The position numbers and the translations under genes are program-made. A stretch of 64,000 nucleotides of DNA from Alsobacter soli (GTDB taxonomy: Bacteria; Pseudomonadota; Alphaproteobacteria; Rhizobiales; Beijerinckiaceae), in assembly GCF_003004785.1 (NCBI RefSeq), contig NZ_PVZS01000005.1, positions 158,812 through 222,811 of the forward strand, in the 5' to 3' direction. Below the pieces are notes generated by a model. It was not told the DNA's origin, ran no database searches, and saw nothing but the letters and a program-made list of their open reading frames with translations. Below are positions 1-7,808 of this stretch, in pieces. Within the stretch, counting starts at the first letter, position 1, and each line of letters begins with the position of its first letter.

Positions 1-476
1 GACACCTCGGCGTAATCGGGCATTTTCTGAAGCGCCTGCCGGATGCTGGCCGCGGCGCTTTGGTTGGCCTGCTCGCTGGGGGCCGGGCGACTGACCTCGC
101 GGTCGCTGGCGGCCGGGTCGCTGACCTCACGGTCGCTGGCGGTCGGGCGGCTGACCTCGCGGGCGCTGGCGCGATTCGGACTCCATGGCGTGTCGCGGGG
201 ATCCGACGCCTTGGCGCCTGCCTTGTCTATGGTGGTGCCCAACAGGACGCCGCCAGAGCCGCTGGTGGTGGGACTCACATTCGGCGGCGAGAAGTAGTTC
301 GCCAGGCCGGTCTTCTGCTCCTTGGTCGTCATGCTGATCAGCCACATCAGCAGGAAGAACGCCATCATGGCGGTCACGAAGTCCGCATAGGCGATCTTCC
401 AGGCCCCGCCATGGTGCGCATGAGCGGCCTTCTTGACCTTCTTGACCATAATGATCGGCTGGGTGGACTTAGCCAT
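1..476 (-). CDS. motB: Flagellar motor protein MotB (3' end beyond left edge)
   Basis: Peptidoglycan-anchored stator subunit that forms the proton channel of the flagellar motor with MotA. The visible 158 residues hold the typical basic, His-rich start (KKVKKAAHAHHGGAWKIAYAD), in which the Asp of AYADFVTAMMAFF is the conserved proton-binding residue at the start of the single membrane helix. A Ser/Pro-rich periplasmic linker follows, with about three copies of a 10-residue repeat (ASDREVSRPA). The OmpA-like peptidoglycan-binding domain would lie past base 1 and is not seen. The ATG at 476 is 23 bases after the motA stop, as expected for a motAB operon. The identification is firm; only the C-terminus is missing. 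Confidence 0.93.
   Translation of the reverse strand, partial: MAKSTQPIIMVKKVKKAAHAHHGGAWKIAYADFVTAMMAFFLLMWLISMTTKEQKTGLANYFSPPNVSPTTSGSGGVLLGTTIDKAGAKASDPRDTPWSPNRASAREVSRPTASDREVSDPAASDREVSRPAPSEQANQSAAASIRQALQKMPDYAEV
71..170 (-). repeat. 30-bp tandem repeat inside motB linker
   Basis: Direct repeats with a 30-base period at 91-120 and 121-150, with decaying partial copies at about 71-90 and 151-170. The period is a multiple of three, so on the coding strand it gives a repeated 10-residue unit (ASDREVSRPA / ASDREVSDPA) in the periplasmic linker of MotB. Such units can expand or contract without breaking the reading frame. Confidence 0.85.
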
Positions 477-499
477 CGAGGATCCTGCTGGCGATGGGG

Positions 500-1363
500 T
501 CAAACGGTGGCGGGGAGATCGGCCATGGCCGCTTCCACTTCGCTGTAGGTCGGCCGGACTTCGCTGAACAATGCCTTGCGGGCGAATTCGACCGACATCA
601 CCGGCGGCTGACCGCCGATATGGGCGAGAAGGCCTGCCTTGAGCGAAAGGTAGTACTTGGATTCCGCTTCGAAGGTGCTCTTAAGCGAAGCCGCCATAGG
701 CGCGAAGAAGCCATAGGCGACGAAGACGCCGAAGAAGGTGCCGACCAGCGCGCCACCGATCAGATGTCCCAGCACCTCCGGGGGTTCGGAGATCGCCCCC
801 ATCGTCTTGATCACGCCGAGCACGGCGGCGACGATGCCGAGCGCCGGCGTCCCATCGGCGAGCGACTGCATGGCCGCCACGATGCGCTCTTGCTCCTGGT
901 GGTGCGTCTCCAGTTCCTCGTCCATGAGAGCTTCGATCTCATAAGGACTGTCGGCGCCCATCGTCAGCATACGCATGTAATCGCAGACGAACTCGACCGC
1001 ATGATGGTTGGATGCAAAAGTCGGGAAGGCGTTGAACAGGGTCGACTCGCTCGGATTTTCAATGTGCGGCTCGATCGCGGTCATGCCCTTCTGCTTCGCA
1101 AGCTTGTAGAGGGAAAACTGCATCGCCAGCAGTTCTACATAGCATTCTTGCTTGTGCTTGGGGCCCTTCACGAGCGTGCCGATCATGGCGGGCACGGCCT
1201 TGAGCACCGGCGCGGGATTGCCGATGATGAAGGCGCCGATCGCGGCGCCGAGGATGATCACAAACTCGAATGGCTGCCAAAGGACCTCGAGGTGGCCACC
1301 CATAACCGCGTAGCTGCCGAAGACGCAGACGAAGACGAGGATTGTGCCGACGATGAGCCGCAT
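500..1363 (-). CDS. motA: Flagellar motor stator protein MotA
   Basis: Inner-membrane stator subunit that converts proton flow into flagellar rotation with MotB. At 287 residues it has the usual length of the proteobacterial long MotA. The start (MRLIVGTILVFVCVFGSYAVMGGHL) is a membrane helix. The cytoplasmic loop is rich in charged residues (MDEELETHHQEQERI). The hallmark C-terminal helices follow, with the PALGIVAAVLGVIKTMG and LIGGALVGTFFGVFVAYGFFAPMA segments. It is the first gene of a motA-motB unit on the minus strand. A possible CtrA site lies about 70 bases upstream. No other product is plausible. Confidence 0.97.
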   Translation of the reverse strand: MRLIVGTILVFVCVFGSYAVMGGHLEVLWQPFEFVIILGAAIGAFIIGNPAPVLKAVPAMIGTLVKGPKHKQECYVELLAMQFSLYKLAKQKGMTAIEPHIENPSESTLFNAFPTFASNHHAVEFVCDYMRMLTMGADSPYEIEALMDEELETHHQEQERIVAAMQSLADGTPALGIVAAVLGVIKTMGAISEPPEVLGHLIGGALVGTFFGVFVAYGFFAPMAASLKSTFEAESKYYLSLKAGLLAHIGGQPPVMSVEFARKALFSEVRPTYSEVEAAMADLPATV

Positions 1364-1765
1364 GGCTTGCCATCCTTGCGGGTGTCCCCGCTAAACTACA
1401 ACTTGGCAGGGAAATGACTGATGCAGGTTAAGAACCAGTTTAGAACCCGGCAGGCTTGCAAGAGTCATCGTCCAGCCACCGCTTTGAGGCTTTGGGTGGC
1501 AGGGTAGGCCCAGGGGGAGGAAATCAGCGTGCGATGAGCCTCCGCAATCCCGGTAATCGGCGTTCTATGGAGGATGGCTTCCCGGGTGGCATCGACGCTG
1601 TGGCGCGGCGAGGCTGAGGATGGCGCCTGGGCCTTACAAGCGCGGCAGAATTGGCTCCCCCCGCAATCCTTCAGGATTGAGCCTGGACCCTGCCCCCGAG
1701 CCGGGAGATCACGCCATTGGGAGCGCCGCGGTCGGAACAGTCCGGGCCAGCCTGGATTGGGCGGG
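1364..1765. other. Intergenic region upstream of motA
   Basis: 402 bases between the divergent motA and the iron-permease-family gene. I find no convincing gene: the minus ORF 1465-1803 reads as low-complexity and overlaps the start of the plus gene. The region should hold the motA promoter, with a CtrA-like motif at 1426-1442, and the promoter of the plus gene. A long GC-rich stretch from about 1560 to 1740 shows no structure I can name. Confidence 0.6.
1426..1442 (-). promoter_or_regulatory. Possible CtrA binding site upstream of motA
   Basis: On the motA strand the bases read TAAA-N7-TTAACC, one mismatch from the alphaproteobacterial CtrA consensus TTAA-N7-TTAAC. The site is about 70 bases before the motA ATG. 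CtrA commonly controls flagellar genes in this class. The motif is short, so chance occurrence is possible. Confidence 0.35.
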
Positions 1766-2092
1766 ATGACTTCGCCTCGTTCCTTGATGACCCGCGCCGG
1801 CACGTGGTTGGCCCGGCCGGGCGCGTTCGCGCTCTTTGCGGCCTATGTGGCGGCTTGGCTGATCTTTTCGCGCGAGTCGCTGTTCGAGTGGCACGCGATC
1901 GCCACGGCCGCGACCTGGGCGATGACGCTGTTCATCCAGCGTTCGGAGCATCGCGACACTCAGGCCATCCACGCCAAACTCGACGAGATCCTTCGCGCCC
2001 GGGGCGAGATGAACTCGCAGCTCACCCACGTCGACGACCAAGAGCCCGAGGAGATCGAGCAGCTGCGCGAGAAGACGCGTTCTGCCGAGTGA
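1766..2092 (+). CDS. Low-affinity iron permease family small membrane protein
   Basis: 108-residue membrane protein. A first hydrophobic segment (PGAFALFAAYVAAWLIFS) and a second around WHAIATAATWAMTLFIQ are followed by the typical family tail QRSEHRDTQAIHAKLDEILRA. That tail, with its conserved R-D and KLDE residues, matches the family annotated as low affinity iron permease (PF04120); the iron-transport role is a family label and is not shown here. A longer ORF opens at 1574, but its first 64 residues look non-coding. The ATG at 1766 has a GGGCGGG stretch just before it and begins the conserved part, so I chose it. The gene stands alone and diverges from motA. Confidence 0.75.
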   Translation: MTSPRSLMTRAGTWLARPGAFALFAAYVAAWLIFSRESLFEWHAIATAATWAMTLFIQRSEHRDTQAIHAKLDEILRARGEMNSQLTHVDDQEPEEIEQLREKTRSAE

Positions 2093-2210
2093 GGCCGCCC
2101 ACAACGGCCAGCGCCATTCCGACTGCGGCGATCACGCGGTAGTTCGGACTCGGCCCCGGCTGTTCGCGCCAGAAGACGTTCTGCTTCGGCTGACACAGCG
2201 TCCTGGGCAT
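2022..2210 (-). CDS. Possible small membrane protein (weak)
   Basis: 62-codon ORF with one predicted membrane segment (NYRVIAAVGMALAVVGGL) after a short polar start (MPRTLCQPKQNVFW). Most third codon positions are G or C, as in real genes nearby. Against it, the last third overlaps the end of the opposite-strand iron-permease-family gene, and no clear ribosome binding site is seen. I do not recognise the family. It may be a true small gene or a high-GC shadow. Confidence 0.25.
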   Translation of the reverse strand: MPRTLCQPKQNVFWREQPGPSPNYRVIAAVGMALAVVGGLTRQNASSRAAARSPRALGRRRG

Positions 2211-2385
2211 CTCGGCGTCTTACCCCAAGTGACCAGCGTGGCTGACGCACCCTGAAGAGGTCCTGCCTGCCAGGGGCCCGCATCAGGCGGCTCGCGTCCT
2301 GCCCCTCGCTCCTTGCAAACGAAGCGGAGCTGAATGGTCCGTCCCCTCCGCAATTCGCCGGGCCCGCGCAGCCAGGAGATCCTTT

Positions 2386-4752
2386 CTAGCCACGTCGACA
2401 GGGTGCGTTTGGCGTGATGCTCAGGCGCCGGTCGGCGTCCGTCCATTCTCCGCTCGTAAGATCCTGCACCGAGAAGACGATAAAGCTTGCGTCGCCCAAT
2501 TCCTCGGGACCAAGTTCGACAACGTGCAAGCCGAGCATGGCCGAGCGGGAAACAGCGTCGGTAGCGGCCGACCAGTCGTTCTTGCTCCAATGCACCAGTG
2601 TGGGACCCTCGAAGATGAAACGGAGAGCCTGGCCCCGGCGCATCGTCGCCACCGGCATCCGGCGTGTCCAATGCGCACATTCCCAAACCGGGGTACGGCC
2701 ACCGTAGCGAAGCCAGACGGCTTCAGGGCGATCGATCGGACGACCCAGCCTGAGCCCAAGCGCGAGCTTGGCGAATTCCGAGTGGGCCCACACCAGCGGC
2801 ATGGCCGAGCCCGACGGCTTGCCGGCCTGCAGGTTGAAGCGCGGCAAAGGCGCCGCGTCCCAAACTTGCTCGGGGATCAGGCCACACCGGCCGGCCATGC
2901 CCAACATGGCCCGGAGAAGGCCCCGGGCTCCTTCCAAATTTCCTGAGCACAATTCGAAATGGCCCCGTTCGCCGGTCAGCAACGGCCAGGGCCGTCCGAT
3001 GCCTGTGCCGTTGAAGGGCGAGCCGTCCTCGTGCTCCCCGTAGCCGTCCCCGTTGTAGCGCTTCCAAGACGGGCCGGATGGCGTCTCCACTTTGAGCAGC
3101 GCGTCGATCAACGTCAGCGTGTCCCGCACGACAGGATCGTCCGGCGCGCGCAGGCCGAAGCGAACGAGTTGCAGGGCGTCCGTCGAGATCAGCTGGGAAG
3201 CCGGCACCAGGTGTTCGCCCGCGTGATTGCGGACGGGAACCGGACTCGTGATGGCGTCATGGACCTGGATCACCGCCGCCGGAGCGCACCGCACATAGTA
3301 GCGCGAAACGCCGTGGCGAGCGCAGAGGTCAGGGTCCGAGGCGGCCAGCCAATCCTCGAGGCGGGCGTTCAAGTCATCGGCCAGCAGCAGCAGGTCCCGC
3401 CGATGCTTGAGGTTCGCCAGATCCGCGCCGCACACCATCGCGGCGATCACGACGGCAAGCGTGAACGCGTTGATACCCGGCGTCTCCTCCCAGCGGTCCT
3501 GGTCGCTGCAAGGGCCGTTGAGGACGACGAAGCGCAGCGCCCGGCGGACCATCTCCTCGACCACGATGCCGTCGAGCGCGTCGGCTTCCGAGAGAGCGTG
3601 CGCCAGCAGCACCGGAAAGGCGATTTCGTCGAGCTGGATCCCGGACCAATGAGGCCGGCCACCCAGCCACTGGTTTTGCGACCAGCTGCCATCAACGTGC
3701 TGCGTTGCGATGAGGTAGCGGAGGACGTCGCGAGCTTCGCGCTCGGCGCCAAGCCCGAGCAGCGCGCCAGCGCTTTCCACAAGATCGCGGGGCCAGACCA
3801 GGTGGTAGCCGCCAGTGTCGTCGGTGCTGCTGCCCCATGGGATGCTGAGGCTGGCCACCATGGCGCCCGGGTAGGTCTTGTCCTGGTGCGTGCGCAGGAT
3901 CATGGCAGCCACCCGGATGGCCTCTCCGAACTCGTCGGGGCATCGCTCGGGATCGACGCTGTCGGCCTGCCATCGCTCCCATTCCCGCACGTGCCGACGC
4001 CACACGATGTCGAAAGGCCGGAGCAGCGCGGAGATGGCGAGCGTCGCGGCGGCCTCCTCTTCCCGGCCGAAGCCAAGGGCGAGAACCGCCGACCGGGTTT
4101 TCACCTCACCGAGAAGTGCGACGTTGCCCGGCCCGGCGCGCTCACAAGCCCAGGTCATGCGGCCGTTCTGGGCAAAATCCTGCCATCCGTCGCTGGCCCC
4201 CACATAGCCTGCGCTGGCGCGGCCCCAAGCGTCGCCTTGCGTCTGAGAATCGGCGCATGCAAGCGCCAGCGCAAACGGGCCCTGCTCGGCGCACAGGGCG
4301 GTGCGGCCGCGGTTCATGAAGACTCGGGCGGTGTTATCGAACCCGGTGCCCCCCAGATGCGGCGCGAGCAGGACGTAGAGCCCGAGCTCATCATCGCCAG
4401 TCAGGCGCGCTTCGATCAGCAGCACGTCCCTGTCCGGGTCGGGGCAGATGCGGAGCGCCAATTCGAAACGGGGATGGCGGTGAAGGATCTGGACCGCCGG
4501 CACGCCCGGGCCCGGGGTCGTCAGCATGTAGTCGGCGTTGCGCTTCAGCTCTATCCAGAAGCCTTCGCCGTCGCTGACGATGAAGCCGAGATCGCGGATC
4601 TGGGGGCTGTCGACCCGAGGGTAGTACACCTCGTTGACGATGCCGTAGCCGATCGTGAACCACAGCCGCGAGGGGCCGAGCGCTGTCCCGACCATGTCTT
4701 TCGCGCTGCTCGTCCAGGTCGGCGGGATTCCGGGTTGGCCGGGCGCGTCCAT
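2386..4752 (-). CDS. Glycoside hydrolase family 15 glucoamylase
   Basis: 788-residue glucan 1,4-alpha-glucosidase-type enzyme that would release glucose from non-reducing ends of alpha-glucans. It has the bacterial two-part layout: an N-terminal beta-sandwich super-domain (to about residue 280) and an (alpha/alpha)6 barrel. Conserved barrel features include GGYHLVWPRDLVESAGAL, the DRWEE motif near residue 420 with the expected general acid, GRPWPLLTGERGHFEL, and PEQVWD near residue 625 with the expected catalytic base. There is no signal peptide, so it probably acts in the cytoplasm, perhaps on glycogen or trehalose-related glucans. ATG 4752 is chosen because GGAGG lies 6 bases upstream; the ORF opens earlier, at 4779. 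No other glycogen genes are adjacent. Confidence 0.9.
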   Translation of the reverse strand: MDAPGQPGIPPTWTSSAKDMVGTALGPSRLWFTIGYGIVNEVYYPRVDSPQIRDLGFIVSDGEGFWIELKRNADYMLTTPGPGVPAVQILHRHPRFELALRICPDPDRDVLLIEARLTGDDELGLYVLLAPHLGGTGFDNTARVFMNRGRTALCAEQGPFALALACADSQTQGDAWGRASAGYVGASDGWQDFAQNGRMTWACERAGPGNVALLGEVKTRSAVLALGFGREEEAAATLAISALLRPFDIVWRRHVREWERWQADSVDPERCPDEFGEAIRVAAMILRTHQDKTYPGAMVASLSIPWGSSTDDTGGYHLVWPRDLVESAGALLGLGAEREARDVLRYLIATQHVDGSWSQNQWLGGRPHWSGIQLDEIAFPVLLAHALSEADALDGIVVEEMVRRALRFVVLNGPCSDQDRWEETPGINAFTLAVVIAAMVCGADLANLKHRRDLLLLADDLNARLEDWLAASDPDLCARHGVSRYYVRCAPAAVIQVHDAITSPVPVRNHAGEHLVPASQLISTDALQLVRFGLRAPDDPVVRDTLTLIDALLKVETPSGPSWKRYNGDGYGEHEDGSPFNGTGIGRPWPLLTGERGHFELCSGNLEGARGLLRAMLGMAGRCGLIPEQVWDAAPLPRFNLQAGKPSGSAMPLVWAHSEFAKLALGLRLGRPIDRPEAVWLRYGGRTPVWECAHWTRRMPVATMRRGQALRFIFEGPTLVHWSKNDWSAATDAVSRSAMLGLHVVELGPEELGDASFIVFSVQDLTSGEWTDADRRLSITPNAPCRRG

Positions 4753-5014
4753 CAGCATCCTCCGCGAATGGCAGCACACCGACGCGGCCCGCCCGCAGGC
4801 AAGCTAGTGCCTCGGTCGCAAGTTGTCATGGGTGGCTCTTGGCCAACCGGCGCAAACGGCTCCTTCCATGGCGTGCGATTGGCGGAGCTTCGGGCACGGG
4901 GTGAACCGGACGCTCAACGCCGCGCTCACCTGCCCCAGGATGCTCGTGAAACTCAGTCAGGAAAGCGGCGCAGGCGGCCACTGCGGCGGCAAGTGGCCAA
5001 GATCGGCAGCACGC

Positions 5015-5806
5015 TCAGGACCGTGACCAAACGTCCCGGTAGGCGCGCCACGTGCCGTGCCCGAGCAGCGGAAAACCGATCACGAGACCCGCCATGCCGC
5101 TCGCGACGCAGAGGAGAAAGACTGCGAGGGCGATGACGCCCCAGGCCAGCATCACAGGAAGATTGTTCCAGACCAGAGCCACGCTCCGCCCCATGGCGGT
5201 GAACGCGTCGACCTGCTCGGCCAGCAGCATAGGAACTGCGATGACGCTCACGGCGAAGGCGAATGACGCGAAAAGGCTACCCACGACCGAGCCGACGACC
5301 AGCATGGTCCAACCTGTGGGCGTGGTGAACAGCATCGCGGTGACGTGGCCCAAGCCAGGGAAGGGGCGCAGCCCGAAGAACAGGGCATAGACGATGACCG
5401 CGGCCCGCATCCAGAGCAGGAACAGAACGCACAAGAGCACCCCGACGAACAAGATCTGTCCCCCCGACGCCGCGCGCACGCGAAGCAGATCGGCCAGCCG
5501 GACTGGCTCGCCCGCCTCGAGCCTCCGGCTTTTCTCATAGAGGCCCGTCGCGAGCAGCGGGCCCACGACCATGAAGCCAGCCAGAGCGGGGAACAGGATG
5601 TAGTCCCATCCGGAGAAAAGCATGCCGCCAACGAGCGACGCGGACGCGAAGAAGATCGCGAAGCCGTATGCAAGGCTCGGCCAAGGAGCGGCCCAGAGGT
5701 CGCTCCAACCGCCGGCGAGCCAAGCGCACGCTCGCGTCGGAGGCAAGTGGCGCTCGAAGGGGCGCAGGCGGGGGAGAGGCGGCTGCGTTGCCGGAAGGAG
5801 GGTCAT
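5015..5806 (-). CDS. DUF2189 integral membrane protein
   Basis: 263-residue polytopic membrane protein of the DUF2189 family, with about six hydrophobic helices (for example LAYGFAIFFASASLVGGMLF, ILFVGVLLCVLFLLW and WGVIALAVFLLCVASGMAGL). The family is often found beside cytochrome oxidase genes in alphaproteobacteria, but its function is unknown. The ATG at 5806 follows an AGGAGGG-like site on the minus strand (5797-5803 region) and begins 12 bases after the stop of the small FixH-like gene. It is therefore probably the last gene of the ccoNOQP transcript and may have a role in oxidase assembly or membrane environment. That role is inference from position. Confidence 0.8.
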   Translation of the reverse strand: MTLLPATQPPLPRLRPFERHLPPTRACAWLAGGWSDLWAAPWPSLAYGFAIFFASASLVGGMLFSGWDYILFPALAGFMVVGPLLATGLYEKSRRLEAGEPVRLADLLRVRAASGGQILFVGVLLCVLFLLWMRAAVIVYALFFGLRPFPGLGHVTAMLFTTPTGWTMLVVGSVVGSLFASFAFAVSVIAVPMLLAEQVDAFTAMGRSVALVWNNLPVMLAWGVIALAVFLLCVASGMAGLVIGFPLLGHGTWRAYRDVWSRS

Positions 5807-5818
5807 GGGCTTTACTCG

Positions 5819-6034
5819 TTAGCGCGAGGGCGTACAGGCGGACTGCGCGGCGCCAAAGGCGCGCCCGGGCGCGGACTCGCCGCTCCGGACGTGGGGGACG
5901 CACCCAGGCTCCGACGTGAGGGCCACATAGACCAGGTGCGCGTTCGCCCCGGCCACGACCGCGAACCCGATCGCGACGGCGATCGCGACCGAAAGCCTGA
6001 TCGGGCGACGCTCAGGCGGGGAGGCAGTACTCAC
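5819..6034 (-). CDS. Short FixH-like membrane protein
   Basis: 71-residue protein with one membrane helix (IRLSVAIAVAIGFAVVAGA) followed by NAHLVYVALTSEPGC. The helix and the start of the exported part resemble the N-terminus of FixH/CcoH, which helps assemble cbb3 oxidase, but FixH is about twice as long and the rest is absent. The ATG overlaps the ccoP stop (ATGA), so the two are translationally coupled. I infer a role with the cbb3 oxidase. It may be a reduced FixH or a separate small family. No FixI, FixS or CcoG gene follows. Confidence 0.6.
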   Translation of the reverse strand: MSTASPPERRPIRLSVAIAVAIGFAVVAGANAHLVYVALTSEPGCVPHVRSGESAPGRAFGAAQSACTPSR

Positions 6035-6906
6035 GGCTGCTCCTTCCGACGAAGATCGACGATGTACAGCGCCAGCAGCTTGCGCTCGGCCTCCGTCAGC
6101 CTGGCCTCCCAGGTCGGCATGTGGCCCTGGCGTCCCTGCGTCAGGGTCCGGCGCAGCGACTCGACGTCGCCGCCGTAAAGCCAGAACGAGTCCGTCAGGT
6201 TGGGCGCGCCGGCGCCGATCCCCTTCGCGTCGTCACCGTGGCAAGCGGCGCAGTTCGCGGCGAAGAGATCGCGGCCGCTTTCGACCTGCGCCGCCGGCGC
6301 CGATCTCGGCTGCGAGGACAGGGAGCGCACATACGTGATGACGTCCTCGATCTGCCGGGGCTCAAGCATCTTGTCCCGGCCGAAGGCGGGCATCTGCGAG
6401 ACGCGGCTGTCCTTGTGGGCGGAGTTGACGCCCACCCGGATGGTTTCCGCGATGGTCTCCGGGTCGCCGCCCCATAGCCACGATGAAGTGGTCAGGTCGG
6501 GGAAGCCGGGCCCGCCCCTCGCTTCCCGGCCATGGCAAGCGGCGCAATTGTCGGCGAACAGCGTGCGCCCGGTTTCCCGCACGCGCTGCATGAGACCGGC
6601 ATCCGCCTGGATCGCCGGGAGCGCTTCCGTCTCGATGCGCTTCATCCAGGCGGATCGCTCAAGCGCAGCCTGCTTCAATTCGCTCGTCACGCTCGTGCGC
6701 TGGTCCATGCCGAGGAGCCCCTTGGTGTAGGTCCGCCCGACAGGCCATGCGGGCATGAGGACCCAGTACACGACGGCGAAGAGGGCGGTCAGGGCCAGGA
6801 AAAGGTAGACGGGGCGCGGCACCGGTGTGTTCAGTTCCTTGATGCCGTTCCACTCGTGACCGGTGGTCAGGTAACCCGAGTGAGGGTCGCGTTCCTCTAC
6901 CGCCAT
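6031..6906 (-). CDS. ccoP: cbb3 cytochrome c oxidase subunit III (CcoP)
   Basis: 291-residue membrane-anchored dihaem cytochrome c that passes electrons from cytochrome c to CcoO/CcoN. The N-terminus has the typical HEWNGIKELNTPVPRP segment before one membrane helix (VYLFLALTALFAVVYWVLMP). Two cytochrome c domains follow, with haem motifs CAACH (LFADNCAACHGREA and LFAANCAACHGDDA) and distal Met residues in MPAF and MPTW. The start overlaps the end of ccoQ by 10 bases. Confidence 0.97.
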   Translation of the reverse strand: MAVEERDPHSGYLTTGHEWNGIKELNTPVPRPVYLFLALTALFAVVYWVLMPAWPVGRTYTKGLLGMDQRTSVTSELKQAALERSAWMKRIETEALPAIQADAGLMQRVRETGRTLFADNCAACHGREARGGPGFPDLTTSSWLWGGDPETIAETIRVGVNSAHKDSRVSQMPAFGRDKMLEPRQIEDVITYVRSLSSQPRSAPAAQVESGRDLFAANCAACHGDDAKGIGAGAPNLTDSFWLYGGDVESLRRTLTQGRQGHMPTWEARLTEAERKLLALYIVDLRRKEQP

Positions 6907-7061
6907 GGCTTGTCCTCGTCGTCGACGACGGCGCGGGCCGCCTGCTGGAACCTGCTCTGGTTGGATGGCCAGTACGTGTAGACGAGCACCCCGGCCGCCA
7001 TCGCCATCAGCCAGAACAGACCGAAGGACTTGGAGAACCAGACAAGGAAATCATGGGTCAT
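6897..7061 (-). CDS. ccoQ: cbb3 oxidase small subunit CcoQ
   Basis: 54-residue single-helix protein reading MTHDFLVWFSKSFGLFWL followed by MAMAAGVLVYTYWPSNQSRF. It matches the size, the membrane helix and the WPSN(Q)xxF tail of CcoQ, which stabilises the cbb3 complex. It was found by translating the gap between ccoO and ccoP. GAGG lies just upstream of ATG 7061, and the stop overlaps the ccoP start. The order N-O-Q-P is canonical. Confidence 0.93.
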   Translation of the reverse strand: MTHDFLVWFSKSFGLFWLMAMAAGVLVYTYWPSNQSRFQQAARAVVDDEDKPWR

Positions 7062-7071
7062 CAGGACCTCC

Positions 7072-7803
7072 CTATTCGGCCGCCTGCGCCTGCTGCGCCT
7101 TGGCCACGTCCGTCAGGCGCCCGAGCACCTGGAGGTAGGCCACGAGGGCGTCCATCTCGGTGGGGTCGCCCTGTCGGCCCATAAAGGCCCGAACCTGGGT
7201 CGCCTCCCCGTATCGCTGGGCGACGCCGGCCGCGTAGGGACTGTCCGGAGCGGCCTGGCCGTAGGCGTCCGCGGGGGCGTTGGCGACCATCTCGCCCGTG
7301 TAGGGCACGCCCACCTTGCGCAGGGCTTTCAGATGCAGCCCCAGGTCGCTCGTCTTCAGCGGCGTGCGCCCAAGGAAGGCGTAGGACGGCATCTTGGACT
7401 CGGGCACGACAGCGCGGGGATCCTGGAGATGAGCGACCTGCCACTCGTCGGAATACTTACCCCCGATCCTGGCGAGGTCGGGGCCCGTGCGCTTGGAGCC
7501 CCACAGCATGGGGTGGTCGTACTTCGACTCGACCGCGAGCGAGTATGGGCCATAGCGCTCCACGTCGTCCCGCAGCGTACGGATCATCTGCGAGTGGCAC
7601 GCGTAGCAGCCTTCGCGCATGTAGATGTTGCGCCCGGCGACCTCCAGCGGCGTGTAGAGGCGCATGTCAGGCGCGGCCTCGACCGTTTCGGAGATGGTGA
7701 ACAGCGGCGCAATCTCGACGAAGCCGCCGATCCCGGCGACGAGGATGACAGCGATCACAAAACGGAGCGCATGACGCTCGAGCCGGTAGTGAAATCCGAA
7801 CAT
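7072..7803 (-). CDS. ccoO: cbb3 cytochrome c oxidase subunit II (CcoO)
   Basis: 243-residue membrane-anchored monohaem cytochrome c of the cbb3 oxidase. It has an N-terminal membrane helix (ALRFVIAVILVAGIGGFVEIAPLF) and the haem motif CYACH in NIYMREGCYACHSQMIRTL. The conserved RYGPYSLAVESKYDHPMLWGSKRTGPDLARIGGKY region and MPSYAFL supply the distal Met. It takes electrons from CcoP and passes them to CcoN. It starts 5 bases after ccoN. Confidence 0.97.
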   Translation of the reverse strand: MFGFHYRLERHALRFVIAVILVAGIGGFVEIAPLFTISETVEAAPDMRLYTPLEVAGRNIYMREGCYACHSQMIRTLRDDVERYGPYSLAVESKYDHPMLWGSKRTGPDLARIGGKYSDEWQVAHLQDPRAVVPESKMPSYAFLGRTPLKTSDLGLHLKALRKVGVPYTGEMVANAPADAYGQAAPDSPYAAGVAQRYGEATQVRAFMGRQGDPTEMDALVAYLQVLGRLTDVAKAQQAQAAE

Positions 7804-7808
7804 GACGA

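Noticed and set aside
1465..1803. 112-codon ORF on the minus strand before motA
   Set aside because: It overlaps the start of the iron-permease-family gene in antisense, is rich in Pro, Arg and Ser without pattern, and has no start signal; high-GC shadow.
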